Assembly (NCBI RefSeq): GCF_900176405.1
Contig: NZ_FWXJ01000001.1
Location: 124,001 to 188,000 of the forward strand
Reading direction: 5' to 3'
Source of the DNA: Polynucleobacter kasalickyi
Lineage (GTDB): Bacteria; Pseudomonadota; Gammaproteobacteria; Burkholderiales; Burkholderiaceae
Length of the DNA: 64,000 bases
Shown: positions 8,725 through 18,675 of the stretch, in pieces
How the letters are laid out: each line of letters opens with the position of its first letter
How positions within the stretch are numbered: the first letter of the stretch is position 1
The notes under the pieces: model-generated
What the model saw: only the letters and a program-made list of their open reading frames with translations
Database searches by the model: none
What the model was told of the DNA's origin: nothing
Position numbers and translations under genes: made by a program

Positions 8725-9647
8725 AAAATCCTAATGCTAGTTACTACCGACTGGGACTTTTTGTCTTACTTGGAATTCTGATGACGATTGTATTAACCGT
8801 GGTTTTTAGTTCTGGTAAGTTATTTAATAAAACCTATACCGTAGAAACTTACCTCGAGGGTTCGGTCACGGGGCTAGATGTGGGTGCCTCTGTGCGTTAT
8901 CGCGGTGTCAGAGTTGGCAAAATTACCTCGATTCAATTGTCTAGCGCCCTCTATGAAAATAAGTTAGCCCAGTTCGATCGTCATGATTACGTAGTGGTAA
9001 GGATGCAGCTTGAAGAAGAACAAATCAAGGAAATTCATATTGAGGATTTAATCGCCAAAGACTTAAGAACCCAAATGAAAAGCCAGGGCTTGACGGGCGT
9101 TAATTATATTGAGTTGAATGTGGTGAAAGATAGTGCGAACTATCCTGCCCTGCAATATGCTTGGCAGCCTGCCAATCCCGTCATTCCATCTTTACCTACG
9201 CAGACGGATATGGTGATTGGGGCGGTACAAAAAGCAATTAACGCAGTCGATAATTTGAATTTGGATGAAACTAAACAGCAGTTAGAGCTGTTAATTAAGA
9301 ATATGAATTTATTAATTGCCGGGGATGGCAAAAAGAATCCAGGCTTAATCACCACAGTCAATGATTTAGATCAATTGATGATCAATGTTAATAAATTATC
9401 GAATAATCCGGAGTTGAATACTATTATTAAACATACCGCTGACTCTTCGATCTTGATTCGTAATCGCTTAAGTAGTAGTGATAGCGACATACAAATGACC
9501 TTGAGTCAAATCAAAATGATGGCAGAACAACTCAACGACTTAACTCGACAACTGAGCAGGAATCCATCGGGGGCAATTTTAGGACCAGTACCTGCAAAAG
9601 TACTGATGCCGTCCAATGTAAATAATGGAAGTGAGAGCGGAAAATGA
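8721..9647 (+). CDS. MCE (MlaD-like) domain protein
   Basis: A 308-residue protein anchored by one N-terminal membrane helix (about residues 11-30) with a periplasmic MCE domain at about 38-120 (YLEGSVTGLDVGASVRYRGV). A helical C-terminal half follows, consistent with hexamer tunnel formation as in MlaD/PqiB relatives. The start is GTG within a GTGA overlap with the ATPase stop. It probably binds and passes lipids between the permease and outer partners. Confidence 0.92.
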   Translation: MKNPNASYYRLGLFVLLGILMTIVLTVVFSSGKLFNKTYTVETYLEGSVTGLDVGASVRYRGVRVGKITSIQLSSALYENKLAQFDRHDYVVVRMQLEEEQIKEIHIEDLIAKDLRTQMKSQGLTGVNYIELNVVKDSANYPALQYAWQPANPVIPSLPTQTDMVIGAVQKAINAVDNLNLDETKQQLELLIKNMNLLIAGDGKKNPGLITTVNDLDQLMINVNKLSNNPELNTIIKHTADSSILIRNRLSSSDSDIQMTLSQIKMMAEQLNDLTRQLSRNPSGAILGPVPAKVLMPSNVNNGSESGK

Positions 9648-10285
9648 AAATTTTCAAACTAGTGTTGTGTTGCACTGTTTTGGTGCTGAGCGCCTGTAGT
9701 CTGACGAAGCCAATCGATGAGGTAAAACAGTGGCGTTTAATGCCTTCTCGGTCTGCGCCACCTAATGCGTCTAAAGCGAACTTCTGGATTACCCAAGGTG
9801 GGATGACCGTGGTCACACCTTTCGATACCAAGTCTTGGGTATTTATGGTGGACGAAGCTAGGTTCCAAAAAGATTTTTACAACGAATATATTTCAATGCC
9901 TGGTGAAATGATCACGAATGCCACGCGCCAATGGTTAGAGCAGGCAGGCGTATTCCAATTTGTTAACCCCAATAACAATAACCTATATGCCAACTATGTT
10001 TTGCAAGGGAATGTGGAGGACTTATACGTTGACATTCGCCGCGACCCGAAAGTTGTCATCAAAATTAATTATTTATTAATGAGTCATTTAGATTTAGAAA
10101 ATCCAGTGGTCCACCGGAAAACCTATTCAGTCATCGAGCCGATTACCGGCAAGCTGGATAGTCGCGACATTTTAAAAGCACAGGAAATAGCGCTCAGTAA
10201 AATTTTGACGCAACTAGAGGGTGATTTAGCAAATGTTAGTCAATCTTTACAAATAATCCCTCTAAAAAATAGACGTAAAAATTAA
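9644..10285 (+). CDS. ABC-type transport auxiliary lipoprotein (PqiC/LetC-like)
   Basis: A 213-residue lipoprotein with lipobox LSAC (Cys18 approximately) directly after a short signal. The body has the ABC-type lipoprotein pattern, with a YVLQGNVEDLYVDIR core and a late QLEGDLANVSQSL helix. It starts in an ATGA overlap with the MCE gene and closes the lipid transport operon. By analogy with PqiC it may dock the MCE tunnel at the outer membrane. Confidence 0.85.
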   Translation: MKIFKLVLCCTVLVLSACSLTKPIDEVKQWRLMPSRSAPPNASKANFWITQGGMTVVTPFDTKSWVFMVDEARFQKDFYNEYISMPGEMITNATRQWLEQAGVFQFVNPNNNNLYANYVLQGNVEDLYVDIRRDPKVVIKINYLLMSHLDLENPVVHRKTYSVIEPITGKLDSRDILKAQEIALSKILTQLEGDLANVSQSLQIIPLKNRRKN

Positions 10286-10390
10286 TCCAAGTCAGGGTGT
10301 TAGTGGGCTCACTGACATCAGATTTCATCTCAAAATGTTATGATGGGACTTACTTTAATTGCTATAACCACTAAAAAACCTATTTAATTC

Positions 10391-11929
10391 ATGATAAACA
10401 AAACTGTTATTTCTGTTAGATCGACAGCCATTTTAGGTTCAGTTACGGTGCTTCTCAGCGCATGTGCTGCCGGCCCAGATTATCAGTCGCCAACTTTACC
10501 TAGTTTTTCATCCCTACAAACCGTGGTAAGCGCTAAAGAATTAACTAGCGTGCCCAATACGATTGGTGGTTCAAAGCAACGGATTGATGCCGCCTTAGCG
10601 TTCCCAACCCAGTGGTGGAGTGAATTTCACTCGGATGCTTTAAATCAACTAGTACAAGTGGCTTTAGAGAAAAATCCAACTTTAGCTGCTGCGGATAAGT
10701 CTTTATTAGCGGCCAAAGAAAATGCGAATGCTCAATATGGGGCATTGTTCCCAACCATTGCAGCGACGGGAAATGTAGCTCGTAACTCTTATCCTCCAGC
10801 AACTTATGGCCAAACGAGCGGTAACAACAATACCTACAATTTATATGGTGCAGGCGTTAATGTGAGTTATCGACTTGACTTAACGGGTGGTGTTCGGCGT
10901 CAAATTGAAAGTGCTTTGGCACAAGCAGATTTTCAGAAGTACCAACTCGAAGGTGCTTACTTAAGTTTGACATCCAATGTGGTGGCAACAGCTATTCGCG
11001 AAGCTTCCCAAAGAGAGCAGTATGAAGCACTGGCGAAAATCTTAGAATCGCAACAAGATTTTGCAAAATTAGTCGGTAAACAATTTGAAATTGGTACTGT
11101 TTCGCAAATTGATGTCAGTTCCCAAAATACACTCGTCGCAAATTCACAAAGCCAATTACTCAATTTTGAAAAGAATTTAACCATTACTCAAAATCAATTA
11201 GCTGCTTTGATGGGTGGCTATCCGGGAACTTCGAGTCCTAAGATTGATTTAAAAACTTTGCATTTGCCGGAGCAGTTACCCGCCATGGTTCCTTCTGCTT
11301 TGATCGCGCAACGACCTGATATTTTGGCCGCCGAAGCATTGGTCAAGTCGACCAATGCGCAAGTTGGAGTGGCAACAGCCAATTTACTGCCGCAAATTAA
11401 TTTAACCGCAAGTCTGGGCACTTCTGCTTTATTAAGTGATATGTTGTTTGGTCCACAGGCTACTCTTTGGACATTAGGCGCGGGTTTGACACAGCCGTTG
11501 TTTCAAGGCGGTTCTTTAACTGCAACTCGTAGGGCCGCAAAAGCCAATTATGAACAAGCGGCCTTGAATTATGAAGCGGTTGTAATTAATGCTTTCGTCG
11601 AGGTATCGAATGCCTTGAAGGCGCTTGAAGTCTCTGCTAAAAATTTAGAAGCTGCTGCTACGGCAGAAAAAAATGCTGGGATCAATTTGAATTTGGTAGA
11701 GCAACAATACCGCTTTGGTACAGCAAATTATTTGGCAGTGCTCAATTCACAAACCCAGTACCAACAAGCAAAAATTAATTTAATTAATGCTCAGGCAGAC
11801 CGCTTTGCCTACTCAGCTGCACTCTACGCTACCTTAGGTGGTGGCTGGTGGCATCGGTCAGGGCCAGTGTCCCTGCGGGCTAATGCAAATAGTAACGCGC
11901 CAATTTCTCAAACGCAATTAACGAAGTGA
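10391..11929 (+). CDS. RND efflux outer membrane lipoprotein (NodT/OprM family)
   Basis: A 512-residue outer membrane factor. It has a lipoprotein signal ending LLSAC, followed by AAGPDYQSP, the standard N-terminus of OprM-type proteins. Two internal repeats of long coiled-coil helices flank beta-strand segments. The family motifs RPDILAAEALVKSTNAQVGVA and LFQGG are present. It is first in the tripartite pump operon, two bases before the adaptor gene. Exported compounds are not predictable. Confidence 0.94.
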   Translation: MINKTVISVRSTAILGSVTVLLSACAAGPDYQSPTLPSFSSLQTVVSAKELTSVPNTIGGSKQRIDAALAFPTQWWSEFHSDALNQLVQVALEKNPTLAAADKSLLAAKENANAQYGALFPTIAATGNVARNSYPPATYGQTSGNNNTYNLYGAGVNVSYRLDLTGGVRRQIESALAQADFQKYQLEGAYLSLTSNVVATAIREASQREQYEALAKILESQQDFAKLVGKQFEIGTVSQIDVSSQNTLVANSQSQLLNFEKNLTITQNQLAALMGGYPGTSSPKIDLKTLHLPEQLPAMVPSALIAQRPDILAAEALVKSTNAQVGVATANLLPQINLTASLGTSALLSDMLFGPQATLWTLGAGLTQPLFQGGSLTATRRAAKANYEQAALNYEAVVINAFVEVSNALKALEVSAKNLEAAATAEKNAGINLNLVEQQYRFGTANYLAVLNSQTQYQQAKINLINAQADRFAYSAALYATLGGGWWHRSGPVSLRANANSNAPISQTQLTK

Positions 11930-11930
11930 A

Positions 11931-13151
11931 ATGATTATGAATATGACAACTCCTCCAACTGATTCTAGTTCGAACAAATTATCAAAGTCACCCATGCGTA
12001 AAAGAATGATTATCATGCTTGCCAGCGTTGGCATCTTGATGGGTTTGATTATTGCCTTTAATGTGTTCAAAGGCATTATGATCAAAAAATACATTGCTGG
12101 TGCTGGTATACCTCCCCAAACAGTCACATCTATTCAAGCTGAATCCTTGCTGTGGCAACCCCAATTAACGACAGTTGGTAATGTTCGAGCATTTCGGGGC
12201 GTCGAGTTGGGCACCGAAGTAACCGGCCTCGTGAAAGAGGTATTTGTTAAATCTGGCCAAGAAGTTAAAAAAGGTGATTTATTGATTGAGCTGTCACAAG
12301 ATGCTGACCGTGCTCAATTACAGGCATTGCAAGCACAAGCTGAATTAGCAAGGGTTATTAGTGAACGTGACAAGGCCCAATTAGCGATTAATGCGATTAG
12401 TAAAAATGCTTATGATTCGAGTCAGGCTGATTACAAGGCAAAATTAGCGCAAGTAGCGCAACAAACTGCCTTAGTTGAAAAGAAAAACCTACGCGCCCCA
12501 TTCAGTGGCAAAGTCGGTATCGTGTCCATTAATCCTGGACAATACATTAATACGGGTGAAAAATTGTTTACCATTCAAACGGTTGATCCTGTTTATATTG
12601 ACTTTACCATGGCACAAACCACTTCTGAAAATATCAAAGTTGGTCAAGTGGTGCATGTCAAGGCAGAAGGAATTAATCAAGATTTTTCTGGAAAAATTAC
12701 CGCGATTAGTCCAAAAGTAGACTCAAATTCTAGAAATATCCAAATTGAAGCTTTAGTGACAAATGCGAATAAGAAGCTCCTACCTGGCATGTTTACGAAT
12801 GTCAAAATTGAATCTGGTGAGAAAGTTAAATATATTACGATTCCAAATACGTCGATTGCTTACAACCCTTATGGGGCGATGGTCTATGTGGTCAAACGTG
12901 CTGAAGAACCAACCAGTGACTCCGCTAAAGATAAAGGAACTGCTGATAGTGCACCGAAGTTAGTCGCTCAGCAAATATTGGTAACGACAGGTCCTACCCG
13001 GGGCGATCAAGTAGCTATCCTGACAGGTCTTGCCGTCGGGGATGAAGTCGTTACTTCTGGACAGTTGAAATTAAATACAGGTACGCCACTCATCATTAAT
13101 AACAGCGTGATACCTGCAAATAATATCAACCCAACTCCGCAGGAAAAATAA
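11931..13151 (+). CDS. RND efflux periplasmic adaptor (HlyD/MFP family)
   Basis: A 406-residue adaptor with one N-terminal membrane segment (about residues 25-45) rather than a lipobox. The lipoyl/barrel-sandwich half GTEVTGLVKEVFVKSGQEVKKGDLL is followed by a short helical hairpin and the matching LRAPFSGKVGIVSINPGQYI half. A C-terminal membrane-proximal domain carries GDEVVTSGQLKLNTGTPL. It links the pump to the outer membrane channel. It is cotranscribed with the genes on either side. Confidence 0.94.
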   Translation: MIMNMTTPPTDSSSNKLSKSPMRKRMIIMLASVGILMGLIIAFNVFKGIMIKKYIAGAGIPPQTVTSIQAESLLWQPQLTTVGNVRAFRGVELGTEVTGLVKEVFVKSGQEVKKGDLLIELSQDADRAQLQALQAQAELARVISERDKAQLAINAISKNAYDSSQADYKAKLAQVAQQTALVEKKNLRAPFSGKVGIVSINPGQYINTGEKLFTIQTVDPVYIDFTMAQTTSENIKVGQVVHVKAEGINQDFSGKITAISPKVDSNSRNIQIEALVTNANKKLLPGMFTNVKIESGEKVKYITIPNTSIAYNPYGAMVYVVKRAEEPTSDSAKDKGTADSAPKLVAQQILVTTGPTRGDQVAILTGLAVGDEVVTSGQLKLNTGTPLIINNSVIPANNINPTPQEK

Positions 13152-13200
13152 TGTTTTGTTGTTTCGCTAAATTGTTGAATTGTATGAAAAGAGCCATTCT

Positions 13201-16200
13201 ATGAATTTCACCGACGTTTTTATTAAAAAACCAGTAATGGCTTTAGTGGTAACTTTTTTGATTGTGTTACTGGGTTATAAGTCGTTTATGAACTTACCCT
13301 TCAGCGAATATCCAAAAACTCAAAACTCCACAATCACAATTACTACCGCCTACTACGGTGCAGATCCGCAAACGATTGCTGGATTTATTACTCAACCATT
13401 AGAAGGTGCGATTGCTCAAGTTCAAGGGATTGATTTTCTTTCTTCAACCAGCGTGAATGGACTGTCTACGATTATCGCTACCTTGAAGCTGAATTATGAT
13501 GCCAATGCGGCTTTAGCGAATATCACGACCAAAATCACTTCCGTCAAAAACCAGTTACCTCCGCAAGCGCAGGCTTCAGTGATGGACATTAAAACGGGGC
13601 AATCCCTAGCGGCAATGTACATGGGATTTAATAGTGAAAATTTTGAGGCGAATAGCTTAACGGACTATCTATTACGGGTTGTTAAACCAAAGTTAGATGC
13701 GGTTGAAGGCGTTCAAAATGCTGAAATTTTAGGCGGTCGTAAGTTTGCGATTAGAGCATGGCTCGATCAAGACAAAATGGCTGGTTTAAATGTCAGTGCG
13801 AGCGATGTATACAAAGCCTTAGCAAGCAATAACTATTTGTCAGCGGTAGGTACGACTAAAGGTGATATGGTCAGTATTGACCTCAAGGCAAATACGGATT
13901 TACAAAAGCTCGAAGATTTTAATAGCCTAGTGATTAAGGCCAATGGCGCCGATATTGTGCGCTTAAATCAAATTGCAACGGTTACCTTGGGCTCAGAAGA
14001 TTACAGTATCAATGTGCAATTTAGTGGCAAACAGTCAATTTTTATTGGTATTAACGCAGCCCCTAATGCGAACGTCTTAGATGTAGCGAAAAATGTCAGG
14101 GCTGTTTTCCCAAGTTTAGTGAAAGATTTACCGCAAGGAGTTCACGGACAAATTGTGTATGACTCCACGAAGTCGATTACAGCTTCCATCAAACAAGTTG
14201 AACATACGATTATTGAAGCACTCGTGATTGTCACGGTCGTTATCTTCTTATTTATGGGCAGTTTTAGAGCGATTGTGATTCCGATTATTGCGATGCCTTT
14301 ATCCTTAATTGGTACCTTTATCATCATGTCCGCACTTGGCTATTCATTAAACCTGCTGACCTTACTGGCTTTTGTGTTAGCCATTGGCCTGGTGGTGGAT
14401 GATGCAATTATTGTGGTGGAAAACGTCGACCGCCATTTGAAGGAAGGCAAGTCTCCCATGGAGGCTGCTCTATTATCCGCTAGAGAATTAGGTGTGCCTA
14501 TCTTTGCGATGACGATTGTGTTAGTAGTGGTATTTATTCCGATTGGTTTTCAAAAAGGCATTACCGGCGCGTTGTTCTCCGAGTTTGTGTTTACCCTAGC
14601 CGGTTCCGTCGTCGTTTCTGGGATTGTTGCGTTGACCTTGTCGCCGATGATGTGCTCGAAGTTACTCAAGCATGACCATAATCCTGGTAGATTCCTCAGA
14701 ACGATTGATGGTCTTTTCTTGAAATTAGAAAATAGCTTCCGTGTTCGCCTCAGAAGCTTGCTGACCACTTGGCAGGTGCTGGTCATTATGGGCGCTTTAA
14801 TTTTGCTCTCCTTAGGCTATTTATTTGCCACTTCCAAAACGGAGTTAGCTCCTACGGAAGATCGTGGCTTGATTTATTTAAGTATGTCCGGGCCACCGAA
14901 TGCGACAGTGAATCAAATGCAGACCTATGCAAATCAAATGTATGAAATCGCTTCAAAAGAAAAAGAGTTTATGCAGATGTTCCAGTTAACGTTTGCGAAT
15001 AGTGGCTTTGGCGGTATTCTCTTAAAAGATTGGGATGAAAGATCGAAAAGCTCACTGACTTTTCAATCAGAAATTCAGCAAAAATTTTCTAGTATTGCGG
15101 GTATTAGGGCGCAGGCTTTCCATATGCCAGCTTTACCAGGGGCAACAGGCGCACCATTGCAGATGATTATTAAGACGACTGAGCCTTATGAGAACTTAAA
15201 TGAAGTGACACTCAAGGTGGTTGAAAAACTCTATAAAAGCGGTCTCTTTTTCTTCGTTGATAGTGATTTAAAAATTAATAAACCACAAGATATCTTAGAA
15301 GTTGATAAAGACAAAATTGCTGCTCTGGGAATGACACAACAGGATGTGGCCAATGAGTTGTCGATTGCGATGTCTGGTGGATATGTAAATTACTTCGCGG
15401 CAGCAGGTCGTTCTTATCGGGTGATTCCACAAGTTTTACAGGTGAACCGTTTAAACACGGATCAAATTCTTAATCAGACCATTCGTACGCCGAAGGGCGA
15501 TTTAATCCAAGTCAGAAACATTGCCAAGATTGTTCATAAAGTGATACCAAGTTCGATTAATCACTTCCAGCAGCTAAATTCTGCGCAATTGGTTGGAGCG
15601 TTTTTGCCTACAGTTTCTGAGGGTGAGATCATTGATTTCGTTACTAAAACGATTTATGAAGTGGCGCCAACAGGTTACTCCGTCGATTACTCAGGACCTA
15701 CCCGTCAGTCTGTGCAAGAATCAGGTGGCTTTGTCGGGATTATGTTGTTCTCAATCGCAATCGTCTTCTTAGTGTTAGCTGCTCAGTACAATAGCTTCCG
15801 TGACCCGATCGTTGTGTTGGTTTCAGTGCCAATGGCAATTTTCGGTGCTTTAATTTTTATTAATTTAGGCTGGACGACGATTAATATTTACACAAAAGTT
15901 GGGCTTGTGACTTTAGTTGGCCTCATTAGTAAACACGGGATTCTCATTGTTGACTTCGCCAATCACTTACAAGCGGAAGGGCGGTCAAAGTTGGAAGCCA
16001 TTATCGAAGCGACAAGTATTCGTCTCAGGCCAATTTTAATGACGACGGCGGCGATGGTTTTCGGTGTGATCCCATTGGTATTGGCCTCTGGTGCTGGAGC
16101 TGCAGGTACGAGTTCCATGGGTAAAGTGATCTTTACTGGCTTAGCACTGGGAACCCTCTTTACCCTGTTTGTGGTGCCAGCAATGTATTATTTCTTAGCG

Positions 16201-16275
16201 GCAGACCATCATCAAGCGGTCGATCACAATGCCAATGACGTAGCTCACGATGCAGAATCAGCTAGTTCACATTAA
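13201..16275 (+). CDS. RND multidrug efflux pump, inner membrane subunit (HAE-1/AcrB-MexF type)
   Basis: A 1024-residue pump from the ATG at 13201. An in-frame ATG at 13180 adds seven residues, but MNFTDVFIKKPVMA is the canonical RND N-terminus. Twelve membrane segments and two large periplasmic loops are apparent. The proton-relay aspartates in TM4 (GLVVDDAIIVVENV) and the second-half GLISKHGILIVDFAN segment are intact. It completes a full tripartite pump. No local TetR or other repressor is present, so control must be elsewhere or constitutive. Confidence 0.95.
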   Translation: MNFTDVFIKKPVMALVVTFLIVLLGYKSFMNLPFSEYPKTQNSTITITTAYYGADPQTIAGFITQPLEGAIAQVQGIDFLSSTSVNGLSTIIATLKLNYDANAALANITTKITSVKNQLPPQAQASVMDIKTGQSLAAMYMGFNSENFEANSLTDYLLRVVKPKLDAVEGVQNAEILGGRKFAIRAWLDQDKMAGLNVSASDVYKALASNNYLSAVGTTKGDMVSIDLKANTDLQKLEDFNSLVIKANGADIVRLNQIATVTLGSEDYSINVQFSGKQSIFIGINAAPNANVLDVAKNVRAVFPSLVKDLPQGVHGQIVYDSTKSITASIKQVEHTIIEALVIVTVVIFLFMGSFRAIVIPIIAMPLSLIGTFIIMSALGYSLNLLTLLAFVLAIGLVVDDAIIVVENVDRHLKEGKSPMEAALLSARELGVPIFAMTIVLVVVFIPIGFQKGITGALFSEFVFTLAGSVVVSGIVALTLSPMMCSKLLKHDHNPGRFLRTIDGLFLKLENSFRVRLRSLLTTWQVLVIMGALILLSLGYLFATSKTELAPTEDRGLIYLSMSGPPNATVNQMQTYANQMYEIASKEKEFMQMFQLTFANSGFGGILLKDWDERSKSSLTFQSEIQQKFSSIAGIRAQAFHMPALPGATGAPLQMIIKTTEPYENLNEVTLKVVEKLYKSGLFFFVDSDLKINKPQDILEVDKDKIAALGMTQQDVANELSIAMSGGYVNYFAAAGRSYRVIPQVLQVNRLNTDQILNQTIRTPKGDLIQVRNIAKIVHKVIPSSINHFQQLNSAQLVGAFLPTVSEGEIIDFVTKTIYEVAPTGYSVDYSGPTRQSVQESGGFVGIMLFSIAIVFLVLAAQYNSFRDPIVVLVSVPMAIFGALIFINLGWTTINIYTKVGLVTLVGLISKHGILIVDFANHLQAEGRSKLEAIIEATSIRLRPILMTTAAMVFGVIPLVLASGAGAAGTSSMGKVIFTGLALGTLFTLFVVPAMYYFLAADHHQAVDHNANDVAHDAESASSH

Positions 16276-16332
16276 CCAATGGATGTGCTCTAGGAAACTA
16301 TCACGTCAGCAACTGGCTGTCGTCTGTAAAAT

Positions 16333-16363
16333 AGCGAAGTGCAAGGGAATCCTTGGCTTCGCT
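16333..16363 (+). terminator. Stem-loop between RND pump and MFS genes
   Basis: A long interrupted hairpin: AGCGAAG (16333-16339) with CTTCGCT (16357-16363), and inner CAAGG (16342-16346) with CCTTG (16351-16355). It lacks a proper T tract and ends 12 bases before the MFS start. It could be a weak terminator of the pump operon or an RNA structure affecting MFS expression. Confidence 0.45.
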
Positions 16364-16375
16364 TAAAATATTGCT

Positions 16376-17620
16376 ATGCATTCAAAACAATCTACAACTA
16401 AAGCATTTAGAGACTTATTAATTTATCGGATTGCCTCCACCATCAGCTATCAAATGATGATGGTCGCAGTCGGGTGGCATATCTTTGAAATTACCCATGA
16501 CGTCATTTCATTAGGTTTAGTTGGCCTAGCAGAGCTTGTGCCTTATTTTTTATTCGCACTCTACGCTGGCCATGCTGTTGATTATTACTCGAGAAAACTG
16601 ATTGCATTTTTAGCTTGCCTGTTACACGTCCTCGTGGGGATATTTTTAATGTTGGTTGCATTGGATTATCTCCAACCTGCCACTGCCTTAATTTATCTTG
16701 GCGTTGCGCTCTTAGGTATCGGTCGCGCGCTCTTAAGACCTTCTTATCAATCACTGTTTGGCGAACTCATCCCACGTGAGGAGACCCCTAAATATTCTGC
16801 ATATGCGTCTTCAGCTTTCCAAGCATGCGTGGTGAGTGGTCCTGCTATAGCCGGTGTCTTAATTGGTTTAATTGGACTAGAGTGGACCTACCTAACGGCA
16901 GGTGTCTTTGCCATGTTTGGTATGTACGCCATTGTTTTAGTAAATGAAAAGCAACATAGTAGTTTGGAACATAAAAACCAGTTTTTCAAAAGTTTAAAGA
17001 TTGGTTTAAGTTACGTAAAAAACCACCATTTACTATTAAGCACGATGTCGCTTGATATGATGGCAGTCCTTTTTGGTGGAGCCGTGTCGATGTTACCTGC
17101 TTTTGTGAAAGAGGTACTCCATGCTGGGCCAGAGGCTTTGGGAATTTTACGCGCTGCGCCAGCTATTGGTTCGATGTTAACGGGTATTTATCTTGCCCGT
17201 CATCCGATCTTAAAGTACTCCGGTAAATATATGATTGCGGCAGTGGCCGGTTTTGGGGTATCGATTATCGGTTTTAGTTTGAGTCAAACGGTACTACTGA
17301 GCGTTGTATTTTTGACCTTAACAGGATTTTTTGATGCGATCTCCGTTGTGGTGCGTTCCGCGGTTTTTCAATTAACCACTCCTGATCAAATGCGAGGTCG
17401 GGTAAGTGCCATTAATGGCATTTTCGTGGGATCCTCGAATGAGTTAGGTGCCTTAGAGTCTGGTCTAGCAGCAAGTTTGTTGGGGCTGGTGCCATCCATT
17501 GCCTTTGGTGGAGTTGTCACAATTTTAGTAGCTGGAGCCACTTATTTTATGGCGCCTACCTTAAGAAAAATGGATTTAAAAGATTTAATTGAAGAACATG
17601 CGCAAGATCCAAAGCCATAA
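16376..17620 (+). CDS. MFS transporter (EntS/MFS_3-like exporter)
   Basis: A 414-residue, twelve-helix major facilitator. The motif-A equivalent in loop 2-3 is AGHAVDYYSRKL. The overall pattern (YQMMMVAVGWHIFEIT at the N-terminus, RGRVSAINGIFVGSSNELG in the second half) matches the EntS-like MFS_3 group of drug, siderophore and metabolite exporters. The preceding hairpin may separate it from the RND operon. The substrate is unknown. Confidence 0.88.
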   Translation: MHSKQSTTKAFRDLLIYRIASTISYQMMMVAVGWHIFEITHDVISLGLVGLAELVPYFLFALYAGHAVDYYSRKLIAFLACLLHVLVGIFLMLVALDYLQPATALIYLGVALLGIGRALLRPSYQSLFGELIPREETPKYSAYASSAFQACVVSGPAIAGVLIGLIGLEWTYLTAGVFAMFGMYAIVLVNEKQHSSLEHKNQFFKSLKIGLSYVKNHHLLLSTMSLDMMAVLFGGAVSMLPAFVKEVLHAGPEALGILRAAPAIGSMLTGIYLARHPILKYSGKYMIAAVAGFGVSIIGFSLSQTVLLSVVFLTLTGFFDAISVVVRSAVFQLTTPDQMRGRVSAINGIFVGSSNELGALESGLAASLLGLVPSIAFGGVVTILVAGATYFMAPTLRKMDLKDLIEEHAQDPKP

Positions 17621-17674
17621 ATTCCAAATATAATCGTTAAAATTCAAATAAATAAAATAATAGGAGATGTAATT

Positions 17675-18664
17675 GTGATAAACGCCCAATTGAAGCGGGT
17701 CATAGTAATTCTTTGCTGTATTTTAAGTAATCTGGCGGTAGTTGTAGGGGGAGTTCAAGCGAAGGAGAATTTTCCGACCCGTACTGTACGAGTTGTGATC
17801 CCTCATGCACCGGCAGGTCCGGCAGACACAGTGGCGAGAGAGCTCTCACATTACTTATCTTCTAAATGGGGCGAGTCCGTTATCAATGACAATCGGTCGG
17901 GGGCCAATGGTAGTATTGGCGCTGAGATTGTGGCTAAAGCCAACCCTGATGGCTATACCTTACTGCTCACTTCAATGGGGGTCGTTGCGGTAAATCCCAG
18001 CCTGAATAATTTAAAGTTTGATCCTTTAAAAGATTTAAGCCCTATCGCCCTCGTCGCTAATTCTTCAAATGTGTTGGTGGTAAATCCGAGCCTTGGCGTT
18101 AAAAATTTACAAGAATTTATTCAGTTAGTAAAAGCCAATCCTCAAAAAATGAATTTTGGTTCAGCTGGGGTCGGTACTGCTAGTCATTTATCGATGGAGC
18201 TTTTCAATCAAACGGCAGGTTTGAAAATGTTGCATGTTCCTTACAAAGGGGCATCACCAGCGGTAACGGATTTATTGAGTAACCAAATTCAAGCATTTAT
18301 GTCGGGAACTACAGGCGCACTGCCCTATATTCAAGCAGGAAAGCTGATTGCTCTTGGCGTAACTAGCTCGGAGATGATTGCCATCTTACCTAATGTGCCA
18401 CCGATAGGAAAAACTTTACCTGGTTTTGAATTGGGTAATTGGTATGGCCTGTTTGCTCCTGCTGGAACTTCTAAAGAATTAGTTCAGCAAATCAGTCAAG
18501 ATGTGCAAGGGATTTTGCAATCATCAGATGTGAAAAAGAATTTATTCAAATCTGGTTTTGAACCAGTCCCCAATCAGACTCCAGAACAATTTGCAGCGTT
18601 CGTGAAAAAAGAAGTTGAACGCTGGTCCAAGGTGGTTAAATCAAGCAATATTCAAGCTAACTAA
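17675..18664 (+). CDS. Bug/TctC-family periplasmic solute receptor
   Basis: A 329-residue receptor starting at GTG behind an AGGAGA ribosome site. It has a Sec signal ending VQAKE near residue 30, then FPTRTVRVVIPHAPAGPADTV, the NDNRSGANGSIGAEIVAKANPDGYTL block and HVPYKGASPAVTDLLSNQI. It leads an eight-gene run containing a PrpD-type enzyme, a 2-hydroxyacid dehydrogenase, a LigI-like hydrolase and an SDR. It probably imports or senses the acid they degrade. Confidence 0.93.
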   Translation: MINAQLKRVIVILCCILSNLAVVVGGVQAKENFPTRTVRVVIPHAPAGPADTVARELSHYLSSKWGESVINDNRSGANGSIGAEIVAKANPDGYTLLLTSMGVVAVNPSLNNLKFDPLKDLSPIALVANSSNVLVVNPSLGVKNLQEFIQLVKANPQKMNFGSAGVGTASHLSMELFNQTAGLKMLHVPYKGASPAVTDLLSNQIQAFMSGTTGALPYIQAGKLIALGVTSSEMIAILPNVPPIGKTLPGFELGNWYGLFAPAGTSKELVQQISQDVQGILQSSDVKKNLFKSGFEPVPNQTPEQFAAFVKKEVERWSKVVKSSNIQAN

Positions 18665-18675
18665 ATCTATTTACT

